Below are positions 7,828 to 16,154 of a DNA stretch of 36,670 bases, one piece after another; the stretch's first letter is position 1, and each line of letters begins with the position of its first letter. The position numbers and the translations under genes are program-made. A model generated the notes under the pieces. It saw only the letters and a program-made list of their open reading frames with translations, ran no database searches and was not told the origin of the DNA. Source of the stretch: Nostoc sp. TH1S01 (lineage in GTDB: Bacteria; Cyanobacteriota; Cyanobacteriia; Cyanobacteriales; Nostocaceae); contig JAGKSW010000166.1 in the NCBI GenBank assembly GCA_018993265.1, forward strand, positions 1 through 36,670, written 5' to 3'.

Positions 7828-9687
7828 ATGGCTCAGTTTCTACTAGAGACTGTTTGGCTAGTTCCTTTATATGCCTTAATTGGCGGATTATTAGCCGTAC
7901 CTTGGTCGCCAGGGATCATTCGTAAGACCGGGCCAAGACCCGCAGGTTATGTAAATTTAGTAATGACATTTTTGGCGTTTGTCCATAGTGCGATCGCCTT
8001 ACAAGCAACTTGGAATCACCCACCCCAAGAAGTATTTATTCATTGGTTATCAACAGCAGGTTTAGACTTGACCATTGCTGTAGAAATTTCATCAATTAGT
8101 GTCGGTGCATTGGTAGTAATCACTGGTTTAAATTTGCTAGCACAAATTTATGCCATTGGTTACATGGAAATGGATTGGGGTTGGGGACGCTTCTATTCTT
8201 TGTTGGGTTTATTTGAAGCCGGATTATGCGCCCTAGCCTTATGTAATAACTTGTTCTTTAGTTATGTAATTCTCGAAATCCTCACCTTGGGAACCTACCT
8301 CTTAGTTGGCTTATGGTTCAGTCAGCCGTTGGTAGTCACTGGTGCGAGAGACGCTTTCTTAACCAAACGGGTAGGAGACTTGTTTCTGCTGATTGGGGTA
8401 TTAGGATTATGGCCTCTAGCGGGAACATGGGATTACAACGAACTAGCTGTATGGGCGAAAACTGCTGAAGTTGACCCCACAGTAATTACCTTAGTAGGTT
8501 TAGCCTTAATTGCCGGGCCGATGGGCAAATGCGCTCAATTCCCCCTGCATTTGTGGTTAGATGAGGCGATGGAAGGCCCTGTTCCCAGTACAGTTTTGCG
8601 GAACTCGGTAGTCGTAGCCAGTGGCGCATGGGTGCTGATTAAACTGCAACCTGTGTTAACTTTGTCACCTCTAGTTTCTACTGTCATGGTAGCGATTGGT
8701 GCAGTGACAGCAATTGGTGCTTCGTTAATTGCGATCGCGCAAATTGACGTTAAACGCTGCCAATCTTATTCTGTTAGTGCTTACATGGGTCTGGTGTTCA
8801 TCGCTGTAGGCACACAACAAGATGATGCTGCACTGTTACTAGTACTCACTCATGCTTTATCTGCTGCACTCTTGGTGATGAGTACCGGCGGTATTATTTG
8901 GAACAGCATCAGCCAAGATATCACTCAACTAGGTGGACTTTGGTCACGTCGTCCCATTTCTGGTTTAGCTTTTATTGTCGGCACATTAGGATTAATCGGT
9001 TTCCCACCTCTAGGTAGCTTTTGGGCATTGATGGAACTAGCCGATGGGTTATGGGAAACTCACCCTTGGTTAGTCGGGATAGTTATAGCAGTTAATGCTT
9101 TGACAGCCGTTAGTTTAGCTAGAGAATTTGGCTTGATTTTTGGTGGTAAACCGAAGCAAATGAGTGAGCGATCGCCTGAAGTTCACTGGCCAATGGTATT
9201 GCCAATGGTGATTTTACTCGGATTTGTCCTGCATTTGCCTTTAGTGTTGCAAAGCTTATCACTGTTACCTAACTGGGCAAACCTCAATAAAGATGTTGCA
9301 CTTTTGTTGATTTGGTCAAGTATTTTTGGTTGCAGCGTCGGTGGCGTAATTTACCTCGGCAATATTCCCAAACCAATTCGCCTACCTTGGAAAGGTCTGC
9401 AAGACTTGTTGGCTTACGACTTTTACACCCCGAAACTCTACCGTATGACCATCATTTTCAGCGTTGCCCAACTGGCTAAATTTGCTGATATGGTTGATCG
9501 CTTCGTAGTTGATGGCATCGTTAATTTCGTTGGTTTGTTCTCACTCCTCGGTGGAGAAGGTTTGAAATACAGCACCTCCGGTCAAACCCAAACTTACGCC
9601 TTTACCGTCCTCGTAGGCATCGGTCTTTTAGGCGCGTGGGTGACATGGCCATATTGGGGCGTGCAGTTTTTAGAGTTGATGTTTTAG
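7828..9687 (+). CDS. ndhF4: NAD(P)H-quinone oxidoreductase subunit F, CO2-uptake type (NdhF3/NdhF4)
   Basis: A 619-residue membrane protein of the NuoL/NdhF proton-pumping family. About 15 hydrophobic segments are visible; conserved pieces include YAIGYMEMDWGWGRFYSLL, the transporter core LDEAMEGPVPSTVLRNS and DVKRCQSYSVSAYMGL. The proximal part lacks the full-length lateral helix of respiratory NdhF1, in line with the shorter F3/F4 forms that belong to NDH-1MS complexes in thylakoid membranes, which couple electron transfer to CO2 hydration. The start is ATG at 7828 with AGAGG eight bases upstream; an in-frame TTG at 7804 is less likely. It heads an operon with ndhD and the CO2 hydration gene. 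The F4 (constitutive, CupB) rather than F3 (inducible, CupA/CupS) label rests mainly on the absence of cupS, so it is moderately sure. Confidence 0.9.
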   Translation: MAQFLLETVWLVPLYALIGGLLAVPWSPGIIRKTGPRPAGYVNLVMTFLAFVHSAIALQATWNHPPQEVFIHWLSTAGLDLTIAVEISSISVGALVVITGLNLLAQIYAIGYMEMDWGWGRFYSLLGLFEAGLCALALCNNLFFSYVILEILTLGTYLLVGLWFSQPLVVTGARDAFLTKRVGDLFLLIGVLGLWPLAGTWDYNELAVWAKTAEVDPTVITLVGLALIAGPMGKCAQFPLHLWLDEAMEGPVPSTVLRNSVVVASGAWVLIKLQPVLTLSPLVSTVMVAIGAVTAIGASLIAIAQIDVKRCQSYSVSAYMGLVFIAVGTQQDDAALLLVLTHALSAALLVMSTGGIIWNSISQDITQLGGLWSRRPISGLAFIVGTLGLIGFPPLGSFWALMELADGLWETHPWLVGIVIAVNALTAVSLAREFGLIFGGKPKQMSERSPEVHWPMVLPMVILLGFVLHLPLVLQSLSLLPNWANLNKDVALLLIWSSIFGCSVGGVIYLGNIPKPIRLPWKGLQDLLAYDFYTPKLYRMTIIFSVAQLAKFADMVDRFVVDGIVNFVGLFSLLGGEGLKYSTSGQTQTYAFTVLVGIGLLGAWVTWPYWGVQFLELMF

Positions 9688-9696
9688 TCAATAGTC

Positions 9697-9726
9697 ATTT
9701 CATCTGCGTTCATCGGTGGTTAAAAA
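9697..9726. repeat. CATCTGCGTT-type spacer repeat in the ndhF-ndhD gap
   Basis: The 44-bp gap between ndhF and ndhD is largely made of TTTCATCTGCGTTCATCGG followed by TGGTTAAAAATT, a unit that recurs in longer form at 30041-30080 and is common in Nostocales spacers. It supplies the only purine-rich stretch (GGTGG, 9715-9719) that could act as ribosome-binding site for ndhD. Confidence 0.55.
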
Positions 9727-9731
9727 TTCCC

Positions 9732-11234
9732 ATGCTAAGTGTTTTAATTTGGGCACCAATTATCGCTTCCGTAATTATTGGGTTTTGGCCTAACAATGCC
9801 ATCCAACCAAATCGCTTGCGCTTGGTATCCCTGACTTTATCTGGTTTAATCCTGCTTTGGAATTTGTTCATCCTCTTAAAATTTGATTTAACTACTCCAG
9901 GAATGCAGTTTCAAGAGTATCTACCTTGGAACGAAACCCTCGGTTTAAGTTATCAATTGGGAGTGGATGGCCTATCAATATTAATGTTGATTTTAAATAG
10001 TCTCCTCACCTGGATTGCTATTTACAGCAGCAGCAAAGATACAGAACGCCCCCGCTTATTTTACTCAATGATTTTGTTAGTAAGTGGCGGCGTTGCTGGA
10101 GCATTCCTCGCAGAAAACTTACTTTTGTTTTTCCTGTTCTACGAATTAGAATTAATCCCCTTCTATTTATTAATTTCAATTTGGGGCGGCGAAAAACGCG
10201 CTTATGCTGGGATTAAATTTTTAATTTACACTGCGGTTTCCGGTGCATTAATTTTAGCCACCTTCTTAGGTATGGTGTGGCTGACAGGTTCCACAAGCTT
10301 TGCCTTTGATGCTGTCTCCACTCAAACCCTCTCTGCTGGGCTGCAACTGCTTTTGCTATCAGGAATCATCCTCGGCTTTGGTATTAAAATTCCTTTGGTT
10401 CCTTTCCATACTTGGCTACCTGATGCTTATGTTGAAGCTTCCGCACCCATCGCCATTCTGTTAGGTGGTGTATTAGCAAAGCTAGGAACCTACGGACTCT
10501 TACGGTTTGGTATGGGGATGTTCCCCCACGCTTGGAGTATTGTGGCACCAACCTTAGCAATTTGGGGCGCAATTAGTGCAATCTATGGGGCAGTCATTGC
10601 GATCGCTCAAAACGATATCAAGCGCATGGTAGCATACAGTTCCATTGGTCACATGGGTTATGTGTTGCTTGCCAGTGCTGCTAGTAACGCACTCTCGATG
10701 GTCGGTGCAGTTTCTCAAATGTTCAGCCACGGCATTATCCTCGCAATTCTCTTCCATTTAGTAGGAGTTGTCGAAGCCAAAGCTGGCACAAGAGAGTTAG
10801 ATAAACTCAACGGTTTAATGAGTCCGATTCGTGGCATACCTTTAATTAGTGCCTTACTCGTATTAAGTGGTATGGCTAGTGCTGGTATTCCCGGTCTAAC
10901 AGGATTTATCGCTGAATTTATCGTCTTTCAGAGCAGTTTTTCTATCTTCCCCATCCCGACAATATTATGTGTTGTCGCTAGTGGTTTAACAGCGGTATAT
11001 TTCGTCATCCTGCTGAACCGCACCTGTTTTGGCAGACTCGACAATGATTTAGCCTACTATCCCAAAGTGTTGTGGTCTGAGAAAATGCCAGCCTTAATTT
11101 TGGCAAGCTTAATCATCTTTTTGGGAGTCCAACCTACTTGGTTAGTGCGTTGGAGTGAAACCACAACCACCGCAATGGTAGCGACAATTCCCCCAGCGGA
11201 AAAAACCGTAATTTCTCAAGTTGCGTTGAAGTAA
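9732..11234 (+). CDS. ndhD4: NAD(P)H-quinone oxidoreductase subunit D, CO2-uptake type (NdhD3/NdhD4)
   Basis: A 500-residue NuoM/NdhD-family antiporter-like subunit with about 14 membrane segments. Family hallmarks are YELELIPFYLLISIWGGEKR, carrying the conserved glutamates of the proton channel, PLVPFHTWLPDAYVEASAP, and QNDIKRMVAYSSIGHMGYVLL. It sits next to NdhF in the distal membrane arm of NDH-1MS and, with the Cup protein, makes the CO2-uptake module. I chose ATG at 9732: the reading frame is open back to 9636, but that extension overlaps ndhF and is not hydrophobic in the family pattern, whereas MLSVLIWAPIIAS is a normal NdhD start. The upstream leader is repeat-derived with a weak GGTGG ribosome-binding site. 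The D4 designation follows the same reasoning as for ndhF4. Confidence 0.92.
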   Translation: MLSVLIWAPIIASVIIGFWPNNAIQPNRLRLVSLTLSGLILLWNLFILLKFDLTTPGMQFQEYLPWNETLGLSYQLGVDGLSILMLILNSLLTWIAIYSSSKDTERPRLFYSMILLVSGGVAGAFLAENLLLFFLFYELELIPFYLLISIWGGEKRAYAGIKFLIYTAVSGALILATFLGMVWLTGSTSFAFDAVSTQTLSAGLQLLLLSGIILGFGIKIPLVPFHTWLPDAYVEASAPIAILLGGVLAKLGTYGLLRFGMGMFPHAWSIVAPTLAIWGAISAIYGAVIAIAQNDIKRMVAYSSIGHMGYVLLASAASNALSMVGAVSQMFSHGIILAILFHLVGVVEAKAGTRELDKLNGLMSPIRGIPLISALLVLSGMASAGIPGLTGFIAEFIVFQSSFSIFPIPTILCVVASGLTAVYFVILLNRTCFGRLDNDLAYYPKVLWSEKMPALILASLIIFLGVQPTWLVRWSETTTTAMVATIPPAEKTVISQVALK

Positions 11235-11267
11235 AAAGAGAATTACGCAACCGATACAGGAGGAAAC

Positions 11268-11864
11268 ATGAATCTCACCTTAATTCCCAGTGGTCTTGTA
11301 CTATTTCGCTTTTTAATAGCACCCTTCCTCCTGTGGGATGCTTGGGATGGTGATACAAGTATTTGGTTTTTAGTGGGTTTTACAGCAGCTTTTCTTTCTG
11401 ATATTTTTGATGGCATTATTGCCCGGCGGTTGGGTATTAGCAATGCCAAATTGCGACAAGCTGATAGCTGGGCTGATAACTGCCTTTTTAGTTGTATATT
11501 TTTGAGTGCTTGGCTAGGATATCGAGAGATTCTAACTACTTATAAATTACCTTTGTTGATGGTAATTTTTGCTCAAACGGTGTGGTGGATAGTTAATTTA
11601 ATTAAGTATGGCAAACCCGCCAGCTATCACACTTACTCAGCCAAGTTTTGGGGAATTACATTATTTATTGCCATTGTGGCACTGTTTGGATTTAACTACG
11701 CTGGAATAGCTTTATGGCTAACTTGTATGACCGGAATTCTTTACAGTCTTGAAGAAATTGCAATGACGTTAATATTACCACTTTGGACGCATGATGTTTT
11801 GAGTATTTTTCATGCTTTAAAGATACGTCAGCAATTACAAATAACCGATATTTCTACTGTTTAA
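11268..11864 (+). CDS. CDP-alcohol phosphatidyltransferase-like membrane protein inside the CO2-uptake operon
   Basis: A 198-residue protein with about five or six hydrophobic segments. Between residues 45 and 72 it carries the CDP-alcohol phosphotransferase signature: SDIFDGIIARR then KLRQADSWADN, giving D-x2-DG-x2-AR-x8-L-x3-D-x3-D. All four metal-binding aspartates are present; the usual glycine before the third aspartate block is replaced by leucine. Enzymes of this family use CDP-activated lipids to make phospholipids such as phosphatidylglycerol phosphate. The gene has the strongest Shine-Dalgarno site of the operon, AGGAGG at 11258-11263, and lies 33 bp after ndhD and 27 bp before cupB on the same strand, so it is almost certainly co-transcribed. 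A direct link to NDH-1 function, for example lipid supply, is only a guess. It could also be an unrelated passenger gene. Confidence 0.75.
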   Translation: MNLTLIPSGLVLFRFLIAPFLLWDAWDGDTSIWFLVGFTAAFLSDIFDGIIARRLGISNAKLRQADSWADNCLFSCIFLSAWLGYREILTTYKLPLLMVIFAQTVWWIVNLIKYGKPASYHTYSAKFWGITLFIAIVALFGFNYAGIALWLTCMTGILYSLEEIAMTLILPLWTHDVLSIFHALKIRQQLQITDISTV

Positions 11865-11891
11865 AAATACATTTAACATCTAGGAAATAAC

Positions 11892-13217
11892 ATGGTACAA
11901 ACTCCAGAAAAACCTGTTAATACTAAACTACCGCCTTCTCGTCATGAATTTGCCGAAGTAATTCATCGTTTAGAAGCTGGCGGTTCAATGTTACCGGATA
12001 CGCCAGAAAACTTAATGCAAATTATCGGTATTTATAAAGCTTACGCTGTACCGATGGATTTTTATTGGCGTGACCTATTATATATAGCTGAACAGGTCTT
12101 TTTAGAGCCATTTGCTTTTTCTAAATACTTCTTACCAAAAGAGTATTTAGAACTCCATAATCATTATGCTGGCGATACTGCTGATTTAAGAATTTGGCGC
12201 GGTGAAGCAACAGCCCATCCTGAACTTTTGGCATTTATGGAAAAGGGTGAAACCACTAAAATGCCAAAATTATTGCATCACTTACTTCACGATCGCATAA
12301 ATATGGAATTTGCTGAAGCTTGTATGCGGGCAATGCTTTGGCATCGGCATATGTATGCGCCAGTAAATCAATTTGATGCGTATCTCGACTCCGAAGAATA
12401 CAAAGCCAACGCCGACAGGGCAATTAAAGCCTACTTCCAAGGCAACCCCGTAATGCTGGGACTGTACAAACTGTTTCCTGATATGTTTTTGGAACAGTGC
12501 CGCCAGATGTCATACTACTCTAACCTCGGCTTGTTCTGGGAAGTCATGGCCCCGGTATTCTTTGAAATGTCCGACATCTACGACGAAGGCGGGTTTAAGG
12601 GTGTACCTGATGCCATGAACTTTTTGGTCAATGGCATATTTGCGATCGCAGGTCGTCCCATTTACCATCATGTTTATATCCGTGGGGAATGCTACGAAAT
12701 TATTCCCAAATCAAAAGGCTTCACCTGGCTATACGAAGCAGCATTACCTTATGTAGAAGCTGTGTTCTACCGCACCGCCCCATTTAGAGGCACAAAATCT
12801 TACAACGCCCAAGCAGGACAAGTGCCAGATGACCAAAAAGATTTCCACTACGGCATTCTCTACGCCGATGTGTTTCCTGTTGGTACTGCTGGTATTCCAC
12901 CAACATTATTAATGCAAGATATGTTGCACTTCTTGCCACAGTATCTTGTTGATTATTACAAACAACATTGCCGTGGTGAAGAAGATATGTTGATTCAGTT
13001 GGGTGTTAGTTTCCAACGGTCAATGTACAATGTTACTTCTGCGGTCATTCAAGCGTTGAGAACTGCACTTTTATATCCATTAGATGACCCTAATCCTAAA
13101 CATTTGCAAGCAAATCGTGAGTTTTTTGAGCAACAATTAAATCGCTTCACTCGTGCTGATTATGGTATGCGTGATGCAGCTCGTCTGCGGAGTATTCAAA
13201 ACCAAGATTATCGCTAA
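11892..13217 (+). CDS. cupB: CO2 hydration protein of NDH-1MS (ChpX/CupB or ChpY/CupA family)
   Basis: A 441-residue soluble-type protein of the cyanobacteria-specific CO2 hydration family that binds the distal end of NDH-1MS and converts CO2 to bicarbonate, with proposed zinc-dependent carbonic-anhydrase-like chemistry. Family-typical stretches are PDTPENLMQIIGIYKAYAVP, MDFYWRDLLYIAEQVFLEPF, LLHHLLHDRINMEFAEACMR and MLWHRHMYAPVNQFDAYLDS; His-rich segments such as HNHYAGD and LLHHLLHDR could contribute to the metal site. The start is ATG at 11892 with AGGAAA upstream. It closes the ndhF-ndhD operon. No fasciclin-domain cupS gene follows, which favours the constitutive CupB (ChpX) system over CupA; the protein itself could be either by eye. 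Confidence 0.88.
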   Translation: MVQTPEKPVNTKLPPSRHEFAEVIHRLEAGGSMLPDTPENLMQIIGIYKAYAVPMDFYWRDLLYIAEQVFLEPFAFSKYFLPKEYLELHNHYAGDTADLRIWRGEATAHPELLAFMEKGETTKMPKLLHHLLHDRINMEFAEACMRAMLWHRHMYAPVNQFDAYLDSEEYKANADRAIKAYFQGNPVMLGLYKLFPDMFLEQCRQMSYYSNLGLFWEVMAPVFFEMSDIYDEGGFKGVPDAMNFLVNGIFAIAGRPIYHHVYIRGECYEIIPKSKGFTWLYEAALPYVEAVFYRTAPFRGTKSYNAQAGQVPDDQKDFHYGILYADVFPVGTAGIPPTLLMQDMLHFLPQYLVDYYKQHCRGEEDMLIQLGVSFQRSMYNVTSAVIQALRTALLYPLDDPNPKHLQANREFFEQQLNRFTRADYGMRDAARLRSIQNQDYR

Positions 13218-13585
13218 TTAAACAGCGCAAAGCTTTACCCGGATTTCTGATCACATTTCTCATAATCTGAACAGGGTTGGAGAATTCTGGTGAAAAATCC
13301 GGGGTTAAACATACTATATACATAAGTTCTGTTGTTATTTAAGCTATTTCTCCACCCTGTCAAATATAGCCATATCGCTTCATACCTTGATATGGAATGA
13401 ATCACCTAACAAAACCATCAACCTTGGTTAGAAAGTCTCAAACTTTAAGTAAAACTACTGAGAGACAAAGAAAATTGTCAATCATTCAGTAGCTTGGCAG
13501 AGTATGCAGTATCTTATATTCTCTTAGATGTTAAACTACAACTGAGTTTTACGAGAATAGGTTGAGAAGCAAGGAAGGTTGACAG
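13218..13585. other. 368-bp spacer after the CO2-uptake operon
   Basis: There is no gene. A long imperfect inverted repeat, CCCGGATTT (13238-13246) against AAATCCGGG (13295-13303), lies just after cupB. The rest is AT-rich sequence that should contain the promoter of the methyltransferase-nuclease gene; the ribosome-binding site AAGGAAGG is at 13571-13578. Confidence 0.5.
13238..13303. repeat. Inverted repeat downstream of cupB
   Basis: Arms CCCGGATTT and AAATCCGGG are perfect over 9 bp and extend imperfectly into TTTA on the left and TTAAA on the right, with 48 bp between them. There is no T-run, so it is not a standard terminator. It looks like a small palindromic dispersed repeat of about 75 bp and could still stop or stabilise the operon transcript. 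Confidence 0.4.
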
Positions 13586-15733
13586 TTGCAGGAGTTTGAC
13601 AAACCCATTCCACAAAACAAGCTTGACATCGTTGAGAAAACTAGGTCTAACTTATTTGCTTGGCGTGGTCAATTTTCGCCACAACTTATTGAAGTTATAC
13701 TAAGCTCTTACTGTTTACCTAACTCAGTCATTCTTGACCCTTTTGCAGGTAGTGGTACTGTCTTACTTGAGGCTGGTATCCTTGCGTTTGAGGCACATGG
13801 TTTTGAAATTAACCCAGCAGCCTGGATTCTTAGTAAAACTTATGAACTTATAAATGCTCCTCAAAGAAAAGAAGTTCTTACAGATGTTAAAAATTTGATA
13901 GACAGGGAATTCCCCTTTAGAATTTTTGAAAGTGGTAGACAAGTAACAGATTTACCAGAAAAATTAAGCAAAATTAGACATGACTTGGATGAACCAGCAA
14001 AAAAAATATTTGATGCTTTAATAATTCTTCTTGATGTTGCAAATCATAAGGTAACTAATGAATTTATACAATCTAAGTTTGCTGATTTGGTAAGTGTTAT
14101 TGAAAAGTTTCCTTTCTCTGAAAAGCAAATTAGACTAAATCTAGCTGATGCTCGTTCTCTGCCGTTAGAAAACGATCAGATAGATTTTGTTTTAACTTCG
14201 CCACCTTATATTAATGTATTCAATTATCATCAAAACTATCGTAAATCTGCTGAAATATTGGGATGGGATTTATTAAAAATAGCAAAGTCGGAAATTGGTT
14301 CTAATAGAGCAAACCGAGGAAATCGGTTTTATACAGTAGTACAGTATTGCCTAGATATGGGTGATACTTTGCTAGAACTTTCAAGAGTAACTAAAAATGA
14401 AGGTCGAATTGTATTTGTTGTAGGACATGAATCTAATGTCTTGGGAGTACCTTTCTATAATGCTGACATTATTGAAAAAATTGGAGTACGAGCAAATCTA
14501 TTTCATAAAAGTTTGAGACAAAAGCGAGAATTTAAAAACAAGTTTGGCAAAATAATAAGAGAGGATTTAATTAATTTTATTAACCTAAACAATGCGTGCC
14601 ATAAAGAAGCGGTTGAGCAAGTTGCAAGAGAGGTAGCATTTGATGTGCTAAGAAGTGGCCTTTCTTTAGTAACCTCGAAAAACTTTAACTTTTTAGAAGA
14701 TGCAATTGAAAAAGTTCAAGATATTGGAAGAACACCAATTTTAGACAAAAGAGTTCATGTCTATCAACTTCCTCAAAGCGTTCAAATAGCTAGTCCTAAG
14801 TATTCACAGTTATTTCAGCCTATGCCTGAATTTTCTCGCCCTCATTATACGAAGCTAACTGCATGTCTGAATAATCGTCGATTACCCCAAGCTGATAAAG
14901 AGCGACTAGAAGAAGCCGTTAGAAAGTATCATGAATGGATTGCTGATTTAGAAGCAATTGAACGTGGTCAAGCAGATACAGTAGAAAAATTAGTCGAAGC
15001 TACTAACCGATATAAACGTTTTATTGAGCTTGACTTGATATTTGATAGCTCAGATAACTTCTTGTACAGACAGAAAGGGCAGTTAAAACTAGACAATACC
15101 ATCTTAGAGGAATTTTTGCCACATGTCGTGTTTCGCAGTTTACGCGGCATAGATGGCTCTTTCGAGTTAGGGCCGAGAAAGACGTTCTCTGGGTTGAGCT
15201 TCTTATCTTCTCTTGGAAATCCCGGTCAAGGTGGTGAACCAACTATTAGGACTAAAGATCAAGATTTTATACTTGGCAAGAAATTATATTTAAAGTCATC
15301 TTTTGATCTAGGGTTTCAAGACTATAAGTTAATTGAGTCACATCTTGGATACGTTTGTGCAGAATGCAAAACTAATCTAGATAAGACTATGTTTCAGGAA
15401 GCAGTAGCAACAAGTAGAGATTTAAAAATAGCTGTTCCTGGATCTTTATATTTTCTAATCTGTGAATTTCTTGATATGACACCAGTTTCAACAGTTTCAA
15501 CTCAAATTGATGATGTTTTGATTGTGCGAAAAACAAAGCGTATGTCCGCTAATATTCGACAAGAGTATAGAACTCCACAGGAAAGGCAACTGCATAGGCA
15601 GGATTATGTTGATTTTTTAGATTCTTCTAAATATTATTCTGATGTATTTCAAAGAATGATTGATAAGATACAAGCCTTGATTGATGACACTAATCCATCA
15701 ATAGAGAATGTTTTAGAGCAAGGATATTTCTAA
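13586..15733 (+). CDS. Fused DNA amino-methyltransferase and PD-(D/E)XK restriction endonuclease
   Basis: A 715-residue protein with two parts. Residues about 1-390 form an S-adenosylmethionine DNA methyltransferase: motif I DPFAGSGTVLLEA (51-63), an acidic motif II FEINP (73-77) and catalytic motif IV TSPPY (204-208). The order I then IV and the SPPY form suggest an N4-cytosine or N6-adenine amino-methyltransferase, N4C being more usual with SPPY. Residues about 410-700 carry a nuclease core with AECKTNLDKTMFQEA (592-606), where E593 and K595 fit the E-x-K of PD-(D/E)XK; an upstream acidic residue near D558/D560 could complete it. From memory this half resembles Bpu10I-family type II enzymes. 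The start is TTG at 13586, well placed after AAGGAAGG. No separate methyltransferase, nuclease or specificity gene is adjacent. A type IIG-like single-chain restriction-modification enzyme is the best reading. Confidence 0.78.
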   Translation: MQEFDKPIPQNKLDIVEKTRSNLFAWRGQFSPQLIEVILSSYCLPNSVILDPFAGSGTVLLEAGILAFEAHGFEINPAAWILSKTYELINAPQRKEVLTDVKNLIDREFPFRIFESGRQVTDLPEKLSKIRHDLDEPAKKIFDALIILLDVANHKVTNEFIQSKFADLVSVIEKFPFSEKQIRLNLADARSLPLENDQIDFVLTSPPYINVFNYHQNYRKSAEILGWDLLKIAKSEIGSNRANRGNRFYTVVQYCLDMGDTLLELSRVTKNEGRIVFVVGHESNVLGVPFYNADIIEKIGVRANLFHKSLRQKREFKNKFGKIIREDLINFINLNNACHKEAVEQVAREVAFDVLRSGLSLVTSKNFNFLEDAIEKVQDIGRTPILDKRVHVYQLPQSVQIASPKYSQLFQPMPEFSRPHYTKLTACLNNRRLPQADKERLEEAVRKYHEWIADLEAIERGQADTVEKLVEATNRYKRFIELDLIFDSSDNFLYRQKGQLKLDNTILEEFLPHVVFRSLRGIDGSFELGPRKTFSGLSFLSSLGNPGQGGEPTIRTKDQDFILGKKLYLKSSFDLGFQDYKLIESHLGYVCAECKTNLDKTMFQEAVATSRDLKIAVPGSLYFLICEFLDMTPVSTVSTQIDDVLIVRKTKRMSANIRQEYRTPQERQLHRQDYVDFLDSSKYYSDVFQRMIDKIQALIDDTNPSIENVLEQGYF

Positions 15734-15782
15734 GTATTTCCTATTTAATTACAAACTTTAAGCGAGAATTTTCTGAGTTTTT

Positions 15783-15895
15783 GAATCAAAACGCTGCCCT
15801 GTTGATATTGATACACATGATAATGTTGATGAAATAATTAATTTTTTGACATTGCTGAATATGGTCATCAAATTTTATTTTATGTACTCAATTAA
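15783..15895 (+). pseudogene. Possible remnant of a small protein, frameshifted at a T6 run
   Basis: Reading from 15783 gives a plausible hydrophilic peptide with the segment VDIDTHDNVDEIINF; at the T6 run 15842-15847 the frame breaks, and adding one T would continue it as FDIAEYGHQILFYVLN and stop at 15895. The composition looks protein-like on both sides of the break, but there is no start and I do not recognise a family. It may be chance. Confidence 0.25.
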
Positions 15896-16107
15896 GAAAC
15901 TTTTTATCTTATCTGTGTCTCTGCATGAAACAATTCCTACCCCATTTATACAACGCCAAGTTTCTTATCGCTGAATTTAGACTAATTTACCTCTCTTTTT
16001 CAGGGATAGTTTTTATGTAACTAAGTTTGAAAAGTTATAGAAATTTATATGATTTTTACGCCTTTTGAGTCATCATCGCCTAATTTGATTGTGGGATTTT
16101 TTATATC

Positions 16108-16131
16108 ACGCAAAAGCGCAGAGACGCAAAG
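16108..16131. repeat. CGCAAAGACGC-type dispersed repeat
   Basis: Sequence CACGCAAAAGCGCAGAGACG followed by CAAAG is one of the common Nostocales spacer repeats. Related words occur at about 22999-23013 (CTGCGCCTCTGCGTG) and in the hemE terminator (TTTGTGTCTTTGTGG). Confidence 0.5.
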
Positions 16132-16154
16132 AAGAGTGAAAGAGTAGAAATATT

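Larger units (their letters stand above)
15734..16154. other. 421-bp spacer with a possible gene remnant
   Basis: Most of this stretch is AT-rich and non-coding. A short reading frame at 15783-15895 looks like the broken end of a gene (see the separate entry), and a CGCAAAAGCGCAGAGACGC-type dispersed repeat sits at 16108-16131 just before the radical SAM gene. Confidence 0.45.

Noticed and set aside
9636-9731. Upstream extension of ndhD overlapping ndhF
   Set aside because: The extension reads through ndhF and the repeat spacer and does not look like an NdhD N-terminus; ATG at 9732 does.
13218-13585. cupS or another CO2-uptake gene after cupB
   Set aside because: No reading frame of useful length and no fasciclin-like sequence is present.
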